A stretch of 64,000 nt of DNA. Source: Veillonellaceae bacterium. Lineage in GTDB: Bacteria; Bacillota_C; Negativicutes; UBA1444. Below the pieces are notes generated by a model that did not search any database, was not told the DNA's origin, and saw only the letters and a program-made list of their open reading frames with translations. A program made the position numbers and the translations under genes. Below, piece after piece: positions 7,554 through 16,546 of the stretch. The stretch's first letter is position 1, and each line of letters starts with the position of its first letter. The stretch spans positions 6,724 through 70,723 of the forward strand of contig JAAZNU010000023.1 of the NCBI GenBank assembly GCA_012798135.1, read 5' to 3'.

Positions 7554-8864
7554 TTAGAAGTAAACGTTCATTTGCAGATAGTAGAAGGGTTTCAGCTTGC
7601 TGGTGTCGCCCCAGCCGTTGCGGCTCAGGTTTTCGTAGGTAGCAGTCACGATCGCGTTCTTGCTGATGGTGTAGTTGGCTTGCAAACCGAAGCCTTTTAC
7701 GCCCAGAACGGAGTTGCCGGAGGTCATGGAGTTCGCGAACACGCCAGAAACGTTGGCCCAATCAAGAGCGTAAGGTTTCGCATTGCGATAGTTGAAGTTC
7801 AAGCCCCAGCTACCAACTTTGGCTTTGTCAGCGCCTTTGTACCACAGGTCGGCATACCAGCCGTTCGGGGTTTCGTTGGTGTTGTCCTTAGCCCATTGCG
7901 CGGTGTTGGCGAAATAAGCACCGGTCAGGGTGAATTCGTCGCTCAGTTTGCCGCGGAGGCCAACGGTCCAAACTTGGTACGGGAAGGAGGCTTTTTTGCC
8001 GTCAATACCATAGTACAGGGCCGCGTTGCCGGACCATTTGTCGGTGAACTGGTAGTTGGCATCAACCAACAGGAGTTCTTTGGAGATACCGGTTTTTACG
8101 CCAGGAGCATTGGCATAGTTGCCAACATCGCCGTAGCCGACTTTCGCTTTGAATTTGTCGCTGGCAGCGCCAAAGTCAAACACGACTCCGTCGTATCCGC
8201 CGTTGGTCCAGAACATGTTGTAAGCGCCGATAACTTGGTTACGACCAACAGCCACTTTGAAAGTGGGGTTGAAGGTCCATTGGAAATAGCCATAATCCCA
8301 GAACAGTTCGGAGTTGGTGGTGGTGTTGCCTTCCGGATTGCTCGTCCATTCAGCAGCAATACGGCCATAGAACGCAGCTTTGTCGTTCAGGTCGGCTCTG
8401 GCGTAAATACGCATCCGTTGTTGGAAACGGCTGTCGTTGTTGGAATCGCTGTCATATCTGCCAGTTTGGCCGCTCTGATAACGCATACGAGCTTCGCCCG
8501 AGAATTTGATGGTGGAAGCATTTTTCTCGAGTTTCGCAACGCGAACGCCGAGGTTGTTCAGTTCCGCCGCAAATTCAACGGCCAGTTTGTCGATGAGGGC
8601 TTTCATCTGGGCATCGGCTTTGTCAGCACGAGCCATGGCTTTGGCGGTAGCCTGAGCCATTTCATAACGGGTGGCCAGACGTTCGCCACGATAGGTGCCG
8701 TCGCCGTAACCGTCAAGGATACCGGCCTGGGCCAATTTGGTCACTGCGTCATACGCCCAGTGTTTTGCAGGAACGTCGACGAAAGGATTCGCAGCGGCGA
8801 AGGCGGTGCCGGCGATACCGAGCACGAATACCAACGCGAGGGCAACGATCAGATTCTTTTTCAT
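7554..8864 (-). CDS. SLH-domain outer-membrane porin (OmpM type)
   Basis: Major outer-membrane protein that tethers the outer membrane to the cell wall. It has a signal peptide at 1-24 and a single S-layer homology domain at about 25-80 (FVDVPAKHWAYDAV, LAQAGILDGYGDGTYRG, RYEMAQ). A coiled-coil linker follows (about 85-118), then a long beta-barrel with many aromatic/alternating strands, ending MNVYF. In Negativicutes the SLH domain of such porins binds polyamine-modified peptidoglycan. The start is the ATG at 8864 with GGGAGGA upstream; the frame stays open further upstream but without coding character. It forms a single-gene transcription unit with its own promoter and a UUCG terminator. 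The 436-aa length is typical. Confidence 0.93.
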   Translation of the reverse strand: MKKNLIVALALVFVLGIAGTAFAAANPFVDVPAKHWAYDAVTKLAQAGILDGYGDGTYRGERLATRYEMAQATAKAMARADKADAQMKALIDKLAVEFAAELNNLGVRVAKLEKNASTIKFSGEARMRYQSGQTGRYDSDSNNDSRFQQRMRIYARADLNDKAAFYGRIAAEWTSNPEGNTTTNSELFWDYGYFQWTFNPTFKVAVGRNQVIGAYNMFWTNGGYDGVVFDFGAASDKFKAKVGYGDVGNYANAPGVKTGISKELLLVDANYQFTDKWSGNAALYYGIDGKKASFPYQVWTVGLRGKLSDEFTLTGAYFANTAQWAKDNTNETPNGWYADLWYKGADKAKVGSWGLNFNYRNAKPYALDWANVSGVFANSMTSGNSVLGVKGFGLQANYTISKNAIVTATYENLSRNGWGDTSKLKPFYYLQMNVYF

Positions 8865-9040
8865 TCTGTTTCCTCCCATAGGTTTATTTTTTTTTGTTTT
8901 GATGGTCCCTACAGGCAGGAAGAAATCAGATAGAGTGTCCATGTTTCCTCTTCCCTATTCTCCTGTCAAAGAGCCCATATCGTCACACCTACTTCAGATA
9001 TCGATGCGGGAACCTATGAGTGCACCTCCTTTCTTCCCCG

Positions 9041-9090
9041 ACCATACCCTTCGGTGTTCGGACCATGTCAAAAATGCACGGAATGCATTT
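9041..9090 (-). promoter_or_regulatory. Promoter of the SLH porin with an inverted repeat upstream of -35
   Basis: On the minus strand a consensus TTGACA (9066-9071) is followed by a TATGGT-like -10 (9041-9046) at 19 nt, or GGTATG at 17 nt. Directly upstream, 9072-9090 is an inverted repeat AAATGCA-N5-TGCATTT abutting the -35, a plausible operator. The leader to the ATG at 8864 would be about 170 nt and contains an AAGGAGG sequence at about 9025-9031 with no good start codon after it. The -35 is convincing, the -10 only fair. Confidence 0.45.
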
Positions 9091-9148
9091 CACTTTATAA
9101 TGTATTCGCTGGTCCTTTTTAAATTCCTGCTGAAGTATAAAAAAATTT

Positions 9149-9562
9149 TTAACTTTTTTTTGCCAGAAATCGTTCCCCCAGTATTATAGCCGCAAAGTCA
9201 TCGATCGCGCAAGGGGGAACCAACAATCCGCGCGGCAGGAACCGCCGCCAGCCGGTGGGCGGGAAGGCCTGCCAGTAGCGGGACCGGGCGGCTTCGGTCG
9301 AACCGCGTTCGTCGACAAAAATAATTTCCAACACGATTGGGGAATCCAGCAATGATTGCAAAATCCCGTGAATTTCGCCGGAGTAGGTCTGATTGCCGAG
9401 AATCACCGTATGAAATCCATATTGCCGCGCCAACTCCCGGCCGACCGGCAGAAGATCCGCAGTGGCGACAACGCCGTGCCATAACACCGTTTTTTCTTGA
9501 TCCATCACTGCCACGCCGCATTTTTCCCGCCCGGGATCAATCGCCAGAATCGGCGGTTCCAT
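9149..9562 (-). CDS. YqgF/RuvX-like RNase H-fold protein
   Basis: This 137-aa protein has the N-terminal strand ILAIDPGREKCGVAV (first Asp of the RNase H fold) and FVDERGSTEAARSRYW, which matches the VDER-S/T helix of the YqgF family. YqgF proteins are RNase H-like nucleases, and the classical member processes 16S rRNA precursors. This looks like a paralogue rather than the housekeeping copy because of its place in an envelope operon and its divergent C-terminus. The ATG overlaps the stop of the DUF3084 gene by one base (TAATG), so the two are translationally coupled. The true substrate is unknown. Confidence 0.7.
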   Translation of the reverse strand: MEPPILAIDPGREKCGVAVMDQEKTVLWHGVVATADLLPVGRELARQYGFHTVILGNQTYSGEIHGILQSLLDSPIVLEIIFVDERGSTEAARSRYWQAFPPTGWRRFLPRGLLVPPCAIDDFAAIILGERFLAKKS

Positions 9563-10716
9563 TATGGTGCTGCCTGTATCGGTCTGATCAGGATGTCGAT
9601 GGTCAATGGACCGATCGACGATACTTCCGCCCGGGCCACGGCGACGATTTCGACTTCGCCCTTCAGGCGGCGTAGCTGATTCACCGCTTCATAGTAGCTC
9701 TGGGCCGACAGGTTGCCGACGGTGCCCTGCAAGGGATCGGGAATCACGCCTTGCTTCACCGCTGTTTCATTGACCCGCCGCAGAAAGATGGCCATGATTT
9801 GCTCGGCTTCCGCCGGGTCGCCGCTGTAGGCCACCCGGTCCCGCAATACTGTCACGCCTTTTTCAAAAATCAGCCGGTTGGGGAAAATTTCAAACTGACC
9901 GATGACCGGCTCACCGACCACGACATTGCTGGCCGACAACAGCCGGAGCACCATCGGTTCCGAACGCGCCGTCATAAATGAGATCACTTCTTCGGCATGC
10001 GCCTTGCCGATAAATATCAGATCCAGTTTTTCATCGTCGATCTGAAACCGCTCCCGCAGTCGTTGATTCGCCAGCTTCATATAATCGGTCAGCCGGCGCT
10101 CCACATCGGTGCGGCTACCGCCGCCCTGCACCACGTTGACGGCGATGACTTCCCCCGCCCGCAAAACGATCGTTCCCTCGCGAACGGTGGCGATGCCCCG
10201 CCGCAAGTTGGCGGTCAATTCGTTCAGGCGGTCCACATCCTGCTGCAATTCGGCTTTGGCGGCATTCAGCGAGGCTATCCGCTCGTCCAGCGCCTGTTTG
10301 CTGGCCTGCAGTGCGCGCAATTCCTGGGTAATGGCGCTAAGTCGTTCATTGGTCGCCGCGTACTCGGCATTCGTCTTTTCGATTTCGGCGCGGGCTTTGG
10401 TCAGTTCCTGTTGCGCCGTATTCAGGGCTTGGGTCCGGGACTCGACTTCACCCGCCAGCTCCCGGGTCTGCTTTTTCAGGGCCTCCATGCCAAACAGCGC
10501 GGTCCGGACGTCATACGAGGTGACGGTGAGAACGCCGATGGTGGAGCCGGCGATCAGGATGCCGGTCAGGATGGTGATGATGATCGATGTGTAGCGCGGC
10601 CGCAGGCCCCACAGCGTCAACCGGCGTTTGCCCACACGGGTGCCGATGCGGTCGCCAATGAAGGCGATGAGGCCGCCGGTCAGAACTATCACGAGGATCA
10701 GTGCGACGCCAAACAT
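9562..10716 (-). CDS. DUF3084 protein, membrane-anchored coiled coil
   Basis: 384 aa. The N-terminus has two transmembrane segments (about 1-20 and 45-67), then a long coiled coil (about 85-200, repeated LxxL/AxxE heptads), then a soluble C-terminal domain of about 180 aa. This layout and the GDRIGTRVGKRRLTLWGLRPR loop after the first helix match DUF3084 proteins, which are known from cyanobacteria and diderm Firmicutes without a proven function. The start is the ATG at 10716 with GGAGA upstream; a longer reading adds 19 residues without a ribosome-binding site. It sits between the Lpt permease and the YqgF-like gene, so a role in the envelope is inferred. Confidence 0.75.
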   Translation of the reverse strand: MFGVALILVIVLTGGLIAFIGDRIGTRVGKRRLTLWGLRPRYTSIIITILTGILIAGSTIGVLTVTSYDVRTALFGMEALKKQTRELAGEVESRTQALNTAQQELTKARAEIEKTNAEYAATNERLSAITQELRALQASKQALDERIASLNAAKAELQQDVDRLNELTANLRRGIATVREGTIVLRAGEVIAVNVVQGGGSRTDVERRLTDYMKLANQRLRERFQIDDEKLDLIFIGKAHAEEVISFMTARSEPMVLRLLSASNVVVGEPVIGQFEIFPNRLIFEKGVTVLRDRVAYSGDPAEAEQIMAIFLRRVNETAVKQGVIPDPLQGTVGNLSAQSYYEAVNQLRRLKGEVEIVAVARAEVSSIGPLTIDILIRPIQAAP

Positions 10717-10735
10717 TCCGCTCTCCTTGTCATAT

Positions 10736-11824
10736 CTATTTTGCGGCTTGGTGGATAAAGAACACCCCCGCAATGATGCCGAGTACGTTCGGGATCCAGA
10801 CCGCGACCAGCGGCGGCAGCGACCCGCCCTGTCCGAGGGCCATGGCCATGCTCATGATGGCGTAATAGATAAAGATGACGATAACGCTGATACCCAGACC
10901 GATGGAGGAACTGGAGCGCTGGCGCTGAATGCCCAGCGGCACGCCAATCAGGGAAAAGATGAAGCAGGCGAAGGGAATCGCCAGCCGTTGATGCAATTCC
11001 ACCTCGAAATAACTGGTCCGCACCTGTTCCCGCTTCAGAATCGCGATATGCTGCTTCAGTTCGCGAATCGTCATCTCTTCCTTGTTTTTCTGGTCGCGGG
11101 AGATCTCCGCCGGCGCCTTTTCCACCGGCATGGCCTGTTCTTTGAACTTCATGGTCCGCTCGACGCGGCCATCTTCCGTCATGTCGTAGATGATCCCGTT
11201 TTGCATCGTCCAGCCGCCGTCCTTCCAGACGGCTTTTTCGGCATTCTCGATCCGGACCAGCGTGTCATTTTCGTATTCCTGAATGGTGATCCCTTGCATC
11301 AGGCTCAGGTCTTCGTCGAAACGTCGACCATAGGTCAGTCGTTTCAGCTTACCGTTGACGATATCCTTGATAATCACATGTTCTTGCGTCTTTGGCCGTG
11401 TATTTTTCATGATTTCGTAATGCACGATATAGGTGTAGGCGGCGTTGGCCCGGGGTACGACTACTTCGTTGAATACCATGGAAAACGCGCTGATAGCAAA
11501 CGCCAAAATAAACACCGGCGCGGCGAGACGATAGAAGCTCAGCCCGCCGCACTTCATGGTGACGATTTCGCTGGAACTGGACAAACGGCCGAACGCCATC
11601 AGGGATGACAGCAAAACCGCCATGGGAAAAGTCAGGGCGATGATCCCCGGCAGGCTGTAAGCCAACAATCTGGCGCAGGTCCAGACCGAGGCCCCGTACT
11701 GGCTGATGTACTGGGCAATGCGGAACAAAGGCCCAGTGCCGACCAAAATGCTGGAAAACACACAAATGCCAAATAAAAACGGCCCCAATAATTCTTTGAG
11801 AATGTAGCGGTCGAGAATGCGCAT
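10736..11824 (-). CDS. lptF: LptF/LptG-family LPS export permease
   Basis: Inner-membrane permease that lifts LPS into the Lpt bridge using LptB ATPase. This 362-aa protein has two transmembrane helices near the N-terminus, a third and fourth by about residue 110, a periplasmic beta-jellyroll (about 125-265), and two C-terminal helices (about 285-355). The N-terminal MRILDRYILKELLGPFLFG is characteristic of LptF/G. Only one permease gene is present beside lptB, so the active complex may be a homodimer or a partner may lie elsewhere. The ATG follows GGAG by 6 nt and the gene starts 20 nt after lptB. Confidence 0.9.
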   Translation of the reverse strand: MRILDRYILKELLGPFLFGICVFSSILVGTGPLFRIAQYISQYGASVWTCARLLAYSLPGIIALTFPMAVLLSSLMAFGRLSSSSEIVTMKCGGLSFYRLAAPVFILAFAISAFSMVFNEVVVPRANAAYTYIVHYEIMKNTRPKTQEHVIIKDIVNGKLKRLTYGRRFDEDLSLMQGITIQEYENDTLVRIENAEKAVWKDGGWTMQNGIIYDMTEDGRVERTMKFKEQAMPVEKAPAEISRDQKNKEEMTIRELKQHIAILKREQVRTSYFEVELHQRLAIPFACFIFSLIGVPLGIQRQRSSSSIGLGISVIVIFIYYAIMSMAMALGQGGSLPPLVAVWIPNVLGIIAGVFFIHQAAK

Positions 11825-11844
11825 CCGATACTCCTTGCTTCGTA

Positions 11845-12564
11845 TTACAGGTAAAAGTTGTCGCCCAGATAAAATTTACGGGCGGTTTCGCTGTCGATGA
11901 TGGTTTGGCTATCGCCGGCGATGAGAATTTCGCCTTCGTTGACGATGTAGGCGTTGTCAACGATGGCCAGCGTTTCCCGGACGTTGTGGTCGGTGATGAG
12001 CACACCGATCCCTTTCTGTTTCAGATAGCCGATCATGTCCTGCAGTTCGCCGAGCGAGATCGGATCGATGCCGGTGAAAGGTTCGTCCAGCAGCAAAAAA
12101 TTGGGCGAGGTCGCCAAGGCCCGGGCAATCTCCACGCGGCGGCGCTCACCGCCCGAAAGCTCGATCCCTTTGCGCTTGCGAACATGGCCGATCCGAAATT
12201 CTTCCAGCAGCTCAGCCGCCTTGGCTCGCTGCTCCGACCGCGTCAGGTTCGTCGTCTCCAGCATGGCCAGCAAATTGTCTTCCACCGTCAGTTTTCGAAA
12301 TACGGAGGGCTCTTGCGGCAGATAACCGATGCCGAAGCGGGACCGCTTGTACATCGGCATCCGAGTGATGTCGGTCCCGTCGATGATGACCTGTCCGTCG
12401 TCCGGAGCCACTAGTCCGACGATCATGTAAAAAGTAGTCGTCTTACCGGCGCCGTTCGGGCCGAGCAATCCCACGACCGTTCCCTGGTCGACGCGAACGC
12501 TGATGCCTTTGACCACTTCCCGGCCTTTATAGGACTTCTGCAGATTTCTGGTTTCGATATACAT
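11845..12564 (-). CDS. lptB: LPS export ABC transporter ATPase
   Basis: 239-aa ATPase of the LptBFG extractor. Walker A GPNGAGKTT (about 34-42), Q-loop in YLPQEPSVFR (about 87), signature LSGGERRR (about 137), Walker B LLLDEPF (about 158) and H-loop TDHN (about 194) are all present. FRKLTVEDN after the Q-loop is typical of LptB. It lies 1-2 nt after lptA and 20 nt before the permease. Confidence 0.97.
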   Translation of the reverse strand: MYIETRNLQKSYKGREVVKGISVRVDQGTVVGLLGPNGAGKTTTFYMIVGLVAPDDGQVIIDGTDITRMPMYKRSRFGIGYLPQEPSVFRKLTVEDNLLAMLETTNLTRSEQRAKAAELLEEFRIGHVRKRKGIELSGGERRRVEIARALATSPNFLLLDEPFTGIDPISLGELQDMIGYLKQKGIGVLITDHNVRETLAIVDNAYIVNEGEILIAGDSQTIIDSETARKFYLGDNFYL

Positions 12565-12565
12565 A

Positions 12566-13327
12566 TTATGGCTTTGCCTCTTTCGGCGCCGGGGCTGTTT
12601 TCTTGGGCTGGATCACCAGTTTGGAACGGCCTTCGGTGTCCATGGCGCTGTCATCCAGGTACATGATGACATGGTTGCCGGTCAACACATTGCCGTCCTG
12701 GACCACTCGGGCGTTGCCGATCAGATCCGCCTTGCCGTTTTTGCCGTTGATCCCGTAGTAAACGGCATGGTCGGATACGGCATCCAGTTTTCTGGCTTCA
12801 CTCACAATATGGACATTGCCGTCGGCGGTGGCCCGGTCTTCCTGAAAAAAAGCTTCCGCCACCTTCGAAGTCAATACCGCGTCCTTATTGGTCAGACGGG
12901 CGCCACCTGTGATGTTCGCATACTGGCGATCCGGAAAATATTCCATCCGCGGGCCGGCGGCCGTGCTGTCCTTTCTAACCAAAAGCGCATCGCCGGTGGC
13001 GACGAGCCGTTTCATATCGTCATACGACCGGACTTCCGCCGCCGTCAGAGTGCTGCCTTCCTTGACCGCCTTGACGTTGCCGGTCATCAGCGCTTCCTTG
13101 GTCTTGGTGTTGTATTCGCCGCTGTCGCCGGTCATCACTGCGTTCCCCTGCGTCAGTTTGACGCCGCCTTTGGCGGTCATGACACCGGTCTTCGAAGTAT
13201 AAGTAATCACATCGCCGTCCAGTTGGGTGGTCTTCGCCGGTTCCGGCGCCGCCTGCAATGTCGGCGCCAGTAGGAGCAGACACAGAAGGACCGCCAACTT
13301 TACGGTTCGCTTCATCGGTTTGTTCAT
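12566..13327 (-). CDS. lptA: LptA/OstA-family periplasmic LPS transport protein
   Basis: Periplasmic bridge subunit that carries LPS from LptC to LptD. It has a signal peptide (1-27, ending LQAA), then repeated beta-strands of the OstA jellyroll: VITYTSKTGVMTAKGGVKLT, YNTKTKEALMTGNVKAV and ADGNVHIVSEARKLDAVSDH. At 253 aa it is longer than E. coli LptA (185), suggesting extra strands or a second partial jellyroll that could help span the periplasm. The start overlaps the lptC stop by 4 nt. Confidence 0.92.
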   Translation of the reverse strand: MNKPMKRTVKLAVLLCLLLLAPTLQAAPEPAKTTQLDGDVITYTSKTGVMTAKGGVKLTQGNAVMTGDSGEYNTKTKEALMTGNVKAVKEGSTLTAAEVRSYDDMKRLVATGDALLVRKDSTAAGPRMEYFPDRQYANITGGARLTNKDAVLTSKVAEAFFQEDRATADGNVHIVSEARKLDAVSDHAVYYGINGKNGKADLIGNARVVQDGNVLTGNHVIMYLDDSAMDTEGRSKLVIQPKKTAPAPKEAKP

Positions 13328-13869
13328 GGGGTGGACCCTCCTTTGACTATACGCGCATTGCCTTTGACGGTAATCATTTCGAATTGATCGTCGGTTTCCA
13401 GCTCATTGGCGGTCAGGACGTAGTCGTCTTTGGTGGCGCGGATAGACCCGGACGCGAAAATCCGGCGGTCCTTGGCCACATAACGGCCCTTTTGCGCCTG
13501 AAAGGTCGGTCCATCACTCGCCGTCATCGTAATGCCGTCGGTGATCTCCACATTGCGAGTCTTGGGATCGACCACCGCCTGTTTGCCGGTTACGTCGATT
13601 TTGGTTCCATCCTGACGGTAGATAACCCCGGTCATGTCGGTTAAGTACACCCACTGGGTCTTGGAATCCACTTCCATCATCCGGGCCGTCAAATCCCAGA
13701 TTTGCTTGCCATCCTGCATTTCCGTCAGATGAGAGCCGGAAAAAGCCATGCGGGTGACGACGCTTTCGCGTTTGGTGTCTTCCAGCGGCTCTTCCCGCAA
13801 AAAATAATAGAGCCCGCCGGCAATCATTGCCGCGATGAGCAGACCGAATAGTATTGGTTTAGCCCTCAA
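13324..13869 (-). CDS. lptC: LptC-like inner-membrane LPS bridge protein
   Basis: One N-terminal transmembrane helix (about 5-22) and a periplasmic jellyroll (about 35-180) with the LptC-type ISDGITMTASDGPTFQAQKG and ELETDDQFEMITVKGNARI strands. It receives LPS from the permease and hands it to LptA. Start choice: GGAGG at about 13878 is 8 nt from a TTG at 13869, which fits better than a GTG at 13884 that lies before it. It overlaps the acyltransferase by about 11 nt and lptA by 4 nt, so translation is coupled. Confidence 0.88.
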   Translation of the reverse strand: MRAKPILFGLLIAAMIAGGLYYFLREEPLEDTKRESVVTRMAFSGSHLTEMQDGKQIWDLTARMMEVDSKTQWVYLTDMTGVIYRQDGTKIDVTGKQAVVDPKTRNVEITDGITMTASDGPTFQAQKGRYVAKDRRIFASGSIRATKDDYVLTANELETDDQFEMITVKGNARIVKGGSTP

Positions 13870-14752
13870 CGCCACTGCCTCCACTTATCTTCGGATCCGT
13901 AAGCCAGCGCCTCTGGAACCACCACCAGTGGTCCGGGTACCGGCGAATCCGTTCTTCCATCACGCGGGTCATTGCTTCCGTCAATCGCAAAATTTCCTGG
14001 TCGTGATCGGCGTCCGGGTCGCCATAAATCGGCGGCGACAGCACGATCCGCTGCCCCCGCCGCGGCTGCCGAACGATAAATGCCGGCACCACCGGCGCCC
14101 CGCAACGTTGGGCGAATACCGCCGGTCCCTGGGGGGTGGAAGCCGGGCGGCCGAAAAAGTCCACGAACACCCCATGCGCCTTGGCATCCTGATCAGCCAG
14201 AAAGCCCAGCACGTTCCCCGCTTTGAGCGCTTTCATCGCCGCCACCAGGGCATTGCCGCGCGCGTACGGCGCGAGTCCTACCATCGCCCGGTGTTCGTTG
14301 AGCAGCCGGTCCAGGCCGGGGCTCGGCTGGGTCTCGGCGATGGCTGCCACCGAAAAGCCGGCCCGGGCCAGCCGGGCCGCCATCCATTCCCAATTGCCGA
14401 AGTGCGCTGTCAAAATCACGGCGCCATGTCCGCCGGCCAACGCCTCGTCCATATAATGCCGGTTTTCGATGGTCACCCAGCGCTGCAGCTTTTCTGGAGT
14501 CAGAGCGGGAATATATAAAATTTCCAGCAGCGTTTTGCCGATGTTGCGGAACATCCGTCGGGCAATCTCAGCCGCCTCGTCGGCGGACACGCCCAATCGC
14601 TCCTGCAGTTGCCGGATGGCTCTCTGGCGCTGGCTATGGCCGAAGCTATAATGCAAGAAGCCGAGACCGGAACCAAGCCTAAGAAGCAACGAATAAGGCA
14701 ACCAGCACAACAGCCGGCTGAATCCCTTGAGCAAAAAATACTGCCAGTCCAT
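13859..14752 (-). CDS. lpxL: Lipid A late acyltransferase (LpxL/HtrB-like)
   Basis: Adds a secondary acyl chain to Kdo-lipid A. This 297-aa protein has an N-terminal membrane segment and the HX4E catalytic motif in TAHFGNWEW (H117, E122), plus the later LADQDAKAHGVFVDFFGRPA that matches the family. Only one such gene is visible, suggesting a single secondary acylation (inferred, since another copy could lie elsewhere). The ATG at 14752 is 1 nt after the kdsD stop; upstream in-frame codons belong to kdsD sequence and are rejected. Confidence 0.9.
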   Translation of the reverse strand: MDWQYFLLKGFSRLLCWLPYSLLLRLGSGLGFLHYSFGHSQRQRAIRQLQERLGVSADEAAEIARRMFRNIGKTLLEILYIPALTPEKLQRWVTIENRHYMDEALAGGHGAVILTAHFGNWEWMAARLARAGFSVAAIAETQPSPGLDRLLNEHRAMVGLAPYARGNALVAAMKALKAGNVLGFLADQDAKAHGVFVDFFGRPASTPQGPAVFAQRCGAPVVPAFIVRQPRRGQRIVLSPPIYGDPDADHDQEILRLTEAMTRVMEERIRRYPDHWWWFQRRWLTDPKISGGSGVEG

Positions 14753-14753
14753 A

Positions 14754-15719
14754 TTATACCATACCACGCCGCAACAAATCAGTAATATGCACCATTCCGA
14801 CCGCTCGTCCCTGTCCGTCAATGACCGGCAGCACCGTGACCGGCGACGGCTGGTTGGTTTCCATACGGTGCAGCGCCGCAGCCGCCAGCTGGTCGGCGGT
14901 GATGGTCTTGGGAGATCGGGTCATAAATTCTTCCACACGTTGATCCAAAAAATCATTGCCTTTGGCGAAGCCGCGCCGGATGTCGCCGTCGGTGATCAAA
15001 CCGGTCAGTATTCCCTCCCGCGTCACCACCGAAGTGGCCCCCAGTCCTTTGGCCGTGATGACGAACAAGGCGTCGCGTACGGTCTGCCCTTCCGGGATGA
15101 CCGGGTTGTCGTCACCGGCGTGCATATGATCCGCCACGGTCAATAGTTTCTGACCCAGCGCGCCGCCAGGATGAAACACCGCGAAGTCCGCCGCGCTGAA
15201 TTTACGCGCCGACAGCAACGCCATCGCCAATGCGTCGCCCATCGCCAGGGCCGCCGTGGTGCTCGCCGTCGGCGTCAGGCCGAGCGGACAGGCTTCCCGT
15301 TCGACGCCAACATCCAGGAACAGGTCGGAATTTTTCACCAGCTCGCCGCCGCGCCGGCCGCACATGGCGATGATTCGGGCGCCGATCCGCTTCAGGGCCG
15401 GCAGCAGCCCCAGCAATTCCGCCGTGTCGCCGCTGTTGGAAATGGCCAGGACGATGTCGTCACCGGTCACCATGCCGACGTCGCCATGCAGGCCTTCCGA
15501 CGGGTGCAGGAAAAACGACGGAGTGCCGGTACTGGCCAGCGTAGCCGAAATTTTCCGGCCGATCAGGCCGGACTTGCCGATCCCGGTGACGACGAGGCGG
15601 CCCCGGCAATCCAGGATCATGCCGACCGACCGATCAAACTCGCCGTCAATCCGGGAAATCAAATCCTGAATCGCCTTCGCTTCAACCATCAAACAATGTT
15701 TGGCTTGTTCTCCGTACAT
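14754..15719 (-). CDS. kdsD: D-arabinose-5-phosphate isomerase
   Basis: Makes arabinose 5-phosphate from ribulose 5-phosphate for Kdo synthesis. It is 321 aa: an SIS domain (about 30-180; VVTGIGKSGLIGRKISATLA, HPSEGLHGDVGMV, AISNSGDTAE) followed by two CBS domains (about 205-315). Length and order match KdsD/GutQ. It lies between kdsA and lpxL with 2-nt and 1-nt gaps. Confidence 0.96.
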   Translation of the reverse strand: MYGEQAKHCLMVEAKAIQDLISRIDGEFDRSVGMILDCRGRLVVTGIGKSGLIGRKISATLASTGTPSFFLHPSEGLHGDVGMVTGDDIVLAISNSGDTAELLGLLPALKRIGARIIAMCGRRGGELVKNSDLFLDVGVEREACPLGLTPTASTTAALAMGDALAMALLSARKFSAADFAVFHPGGALGQKLLTVADHMHAGDDNPVIPEGQTVRDALFVITAKGLGATSVVTREGILTGLITDGDIRRGFAKGNDFLDQRVEEFMTRSPKTITADQLAAAALHRMETNQPSPVTVLPVIDGQGRAVGMVHITDLLRRGMV

Positions 15720-15721
15720 TT

Positions 15722-16546
15722 TCAGTACCCCCGCACTGCCCGGTCGATAGCCAGAACCTGTGTCAACAGCGATTCCAGTTTGTCGACCGGTACCATGTTC
15801 GGGCCGTCGGACAACGCTTCCGCCGGGTTGTCATGTACTTCCAGAAACAGCGCATCGATCCCGGCTGCCGCCGCCGCCCTCGCCAGCACCGGCACGAATT
15901 CCCGCTGGCCGGCGGAGCGGTCGCCGCCGCCGCCCGGCAACTGCACACTGTGGGTGGCGTCGAACACCACCGGCTGGCCGAACGAGCGTAGGATCGCCAG
16001 CGAGCGCATGTCGACCACCAGATTGTTGTAGCCGAAACTCGAACCGCGCTCCGTCAGCAGAATCGATCGGCAACCTGATTCGGTCAGTTTGGTGATCACG
16101 TTTTTCATTTCCAGAGGCGACAAAAATTGGCCCTTTTTGACGTTGACCGGCTTGCCGGTCTGCGCCGCCGCGTGCAATAGGTCGGTCTGGCGGCAGAGGA
16201 ACGCCGGAATCTGCAGTACATCCAGCACGGCAGCCGCTGCCGCGGCTTGGGCCGCTTCATGGATATCGCTGAGCACCGGCGCGCCGAGTTCCTGTTTAAT
16301 CCGGGCCAGGATGTTCAGGCCTTCGGTCAGCCCTGGTCCCCTGAAGGATTGATAGGAAGACCGGTTGGCCTTGTCGAAGGACGCTTTGAAAATATACGGC
16401 ATCCTCAGTTTGGCGGCGATAGCCTGGATGGACCGACCGATTTCCAGTGTCCGCGCCGGGTCCTCAATGACGCAGGGGCCGGCAATCAAAGCGAGCGGCG
16501 CGCCGCCGCCGATGGCCACGCTGCCGATCTGTACTTGTTTGGTCAT
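15722..16546 (-). CDS. kdsA: 3-deoxy-D-manno-octulosonate-8-phosphate synthase
   Basis: Condenses PEP with arabinose 5-phosphate to give Kdo8P. This 274-aa TIM-barrel protein has [11 protein letters not shown] near the N-terminus, [19 protein letters not shown] (about 54-72), [19 protein letters not shown] and [13 protein letters not shown]. The N-x-R-S and the ERG-x-SFGYN segments are hallmark KdsA. An ATGA overlap with kdsB upstream shows coupling. Confidence 0.97.
   Translation of the reverse strand: MTKQVQIGSVAIGGGAPLALIAGPCVIEDPARTLEIGRSIQAIAAKLRMPYIFKASFDKANRSSYQSFRGPGLTEGLNILARIKQELGAPVLSDIHEAAQAAAAAAVLDVLQIPAFLCRQTDLLHAAAQTGKPVNVKKGQFLSPLEMKNVITKLTESGCRSILLTERGSSFGYNNLVVDMRSLAILRSFGQPVVFDATHSVQLPGGGGDRSAGQREFVPVLARAAAAAGIDALFLEVHDNPAEALSDGPNMVPVDKLESLLTQVLAIDRAVRGY

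Noticed and set aside
7206..8933. Plus-strand open frame of 575 codons opposite the SLH porin
   Set aside because: It mirrors the porin codons, has no ribosome-binding site or family motifs, and the minus-strand porin has SLH domain, signal peptide, promoter and terminator. Long antisense frames like this occur throughout the window because of GC-rich codon bias.
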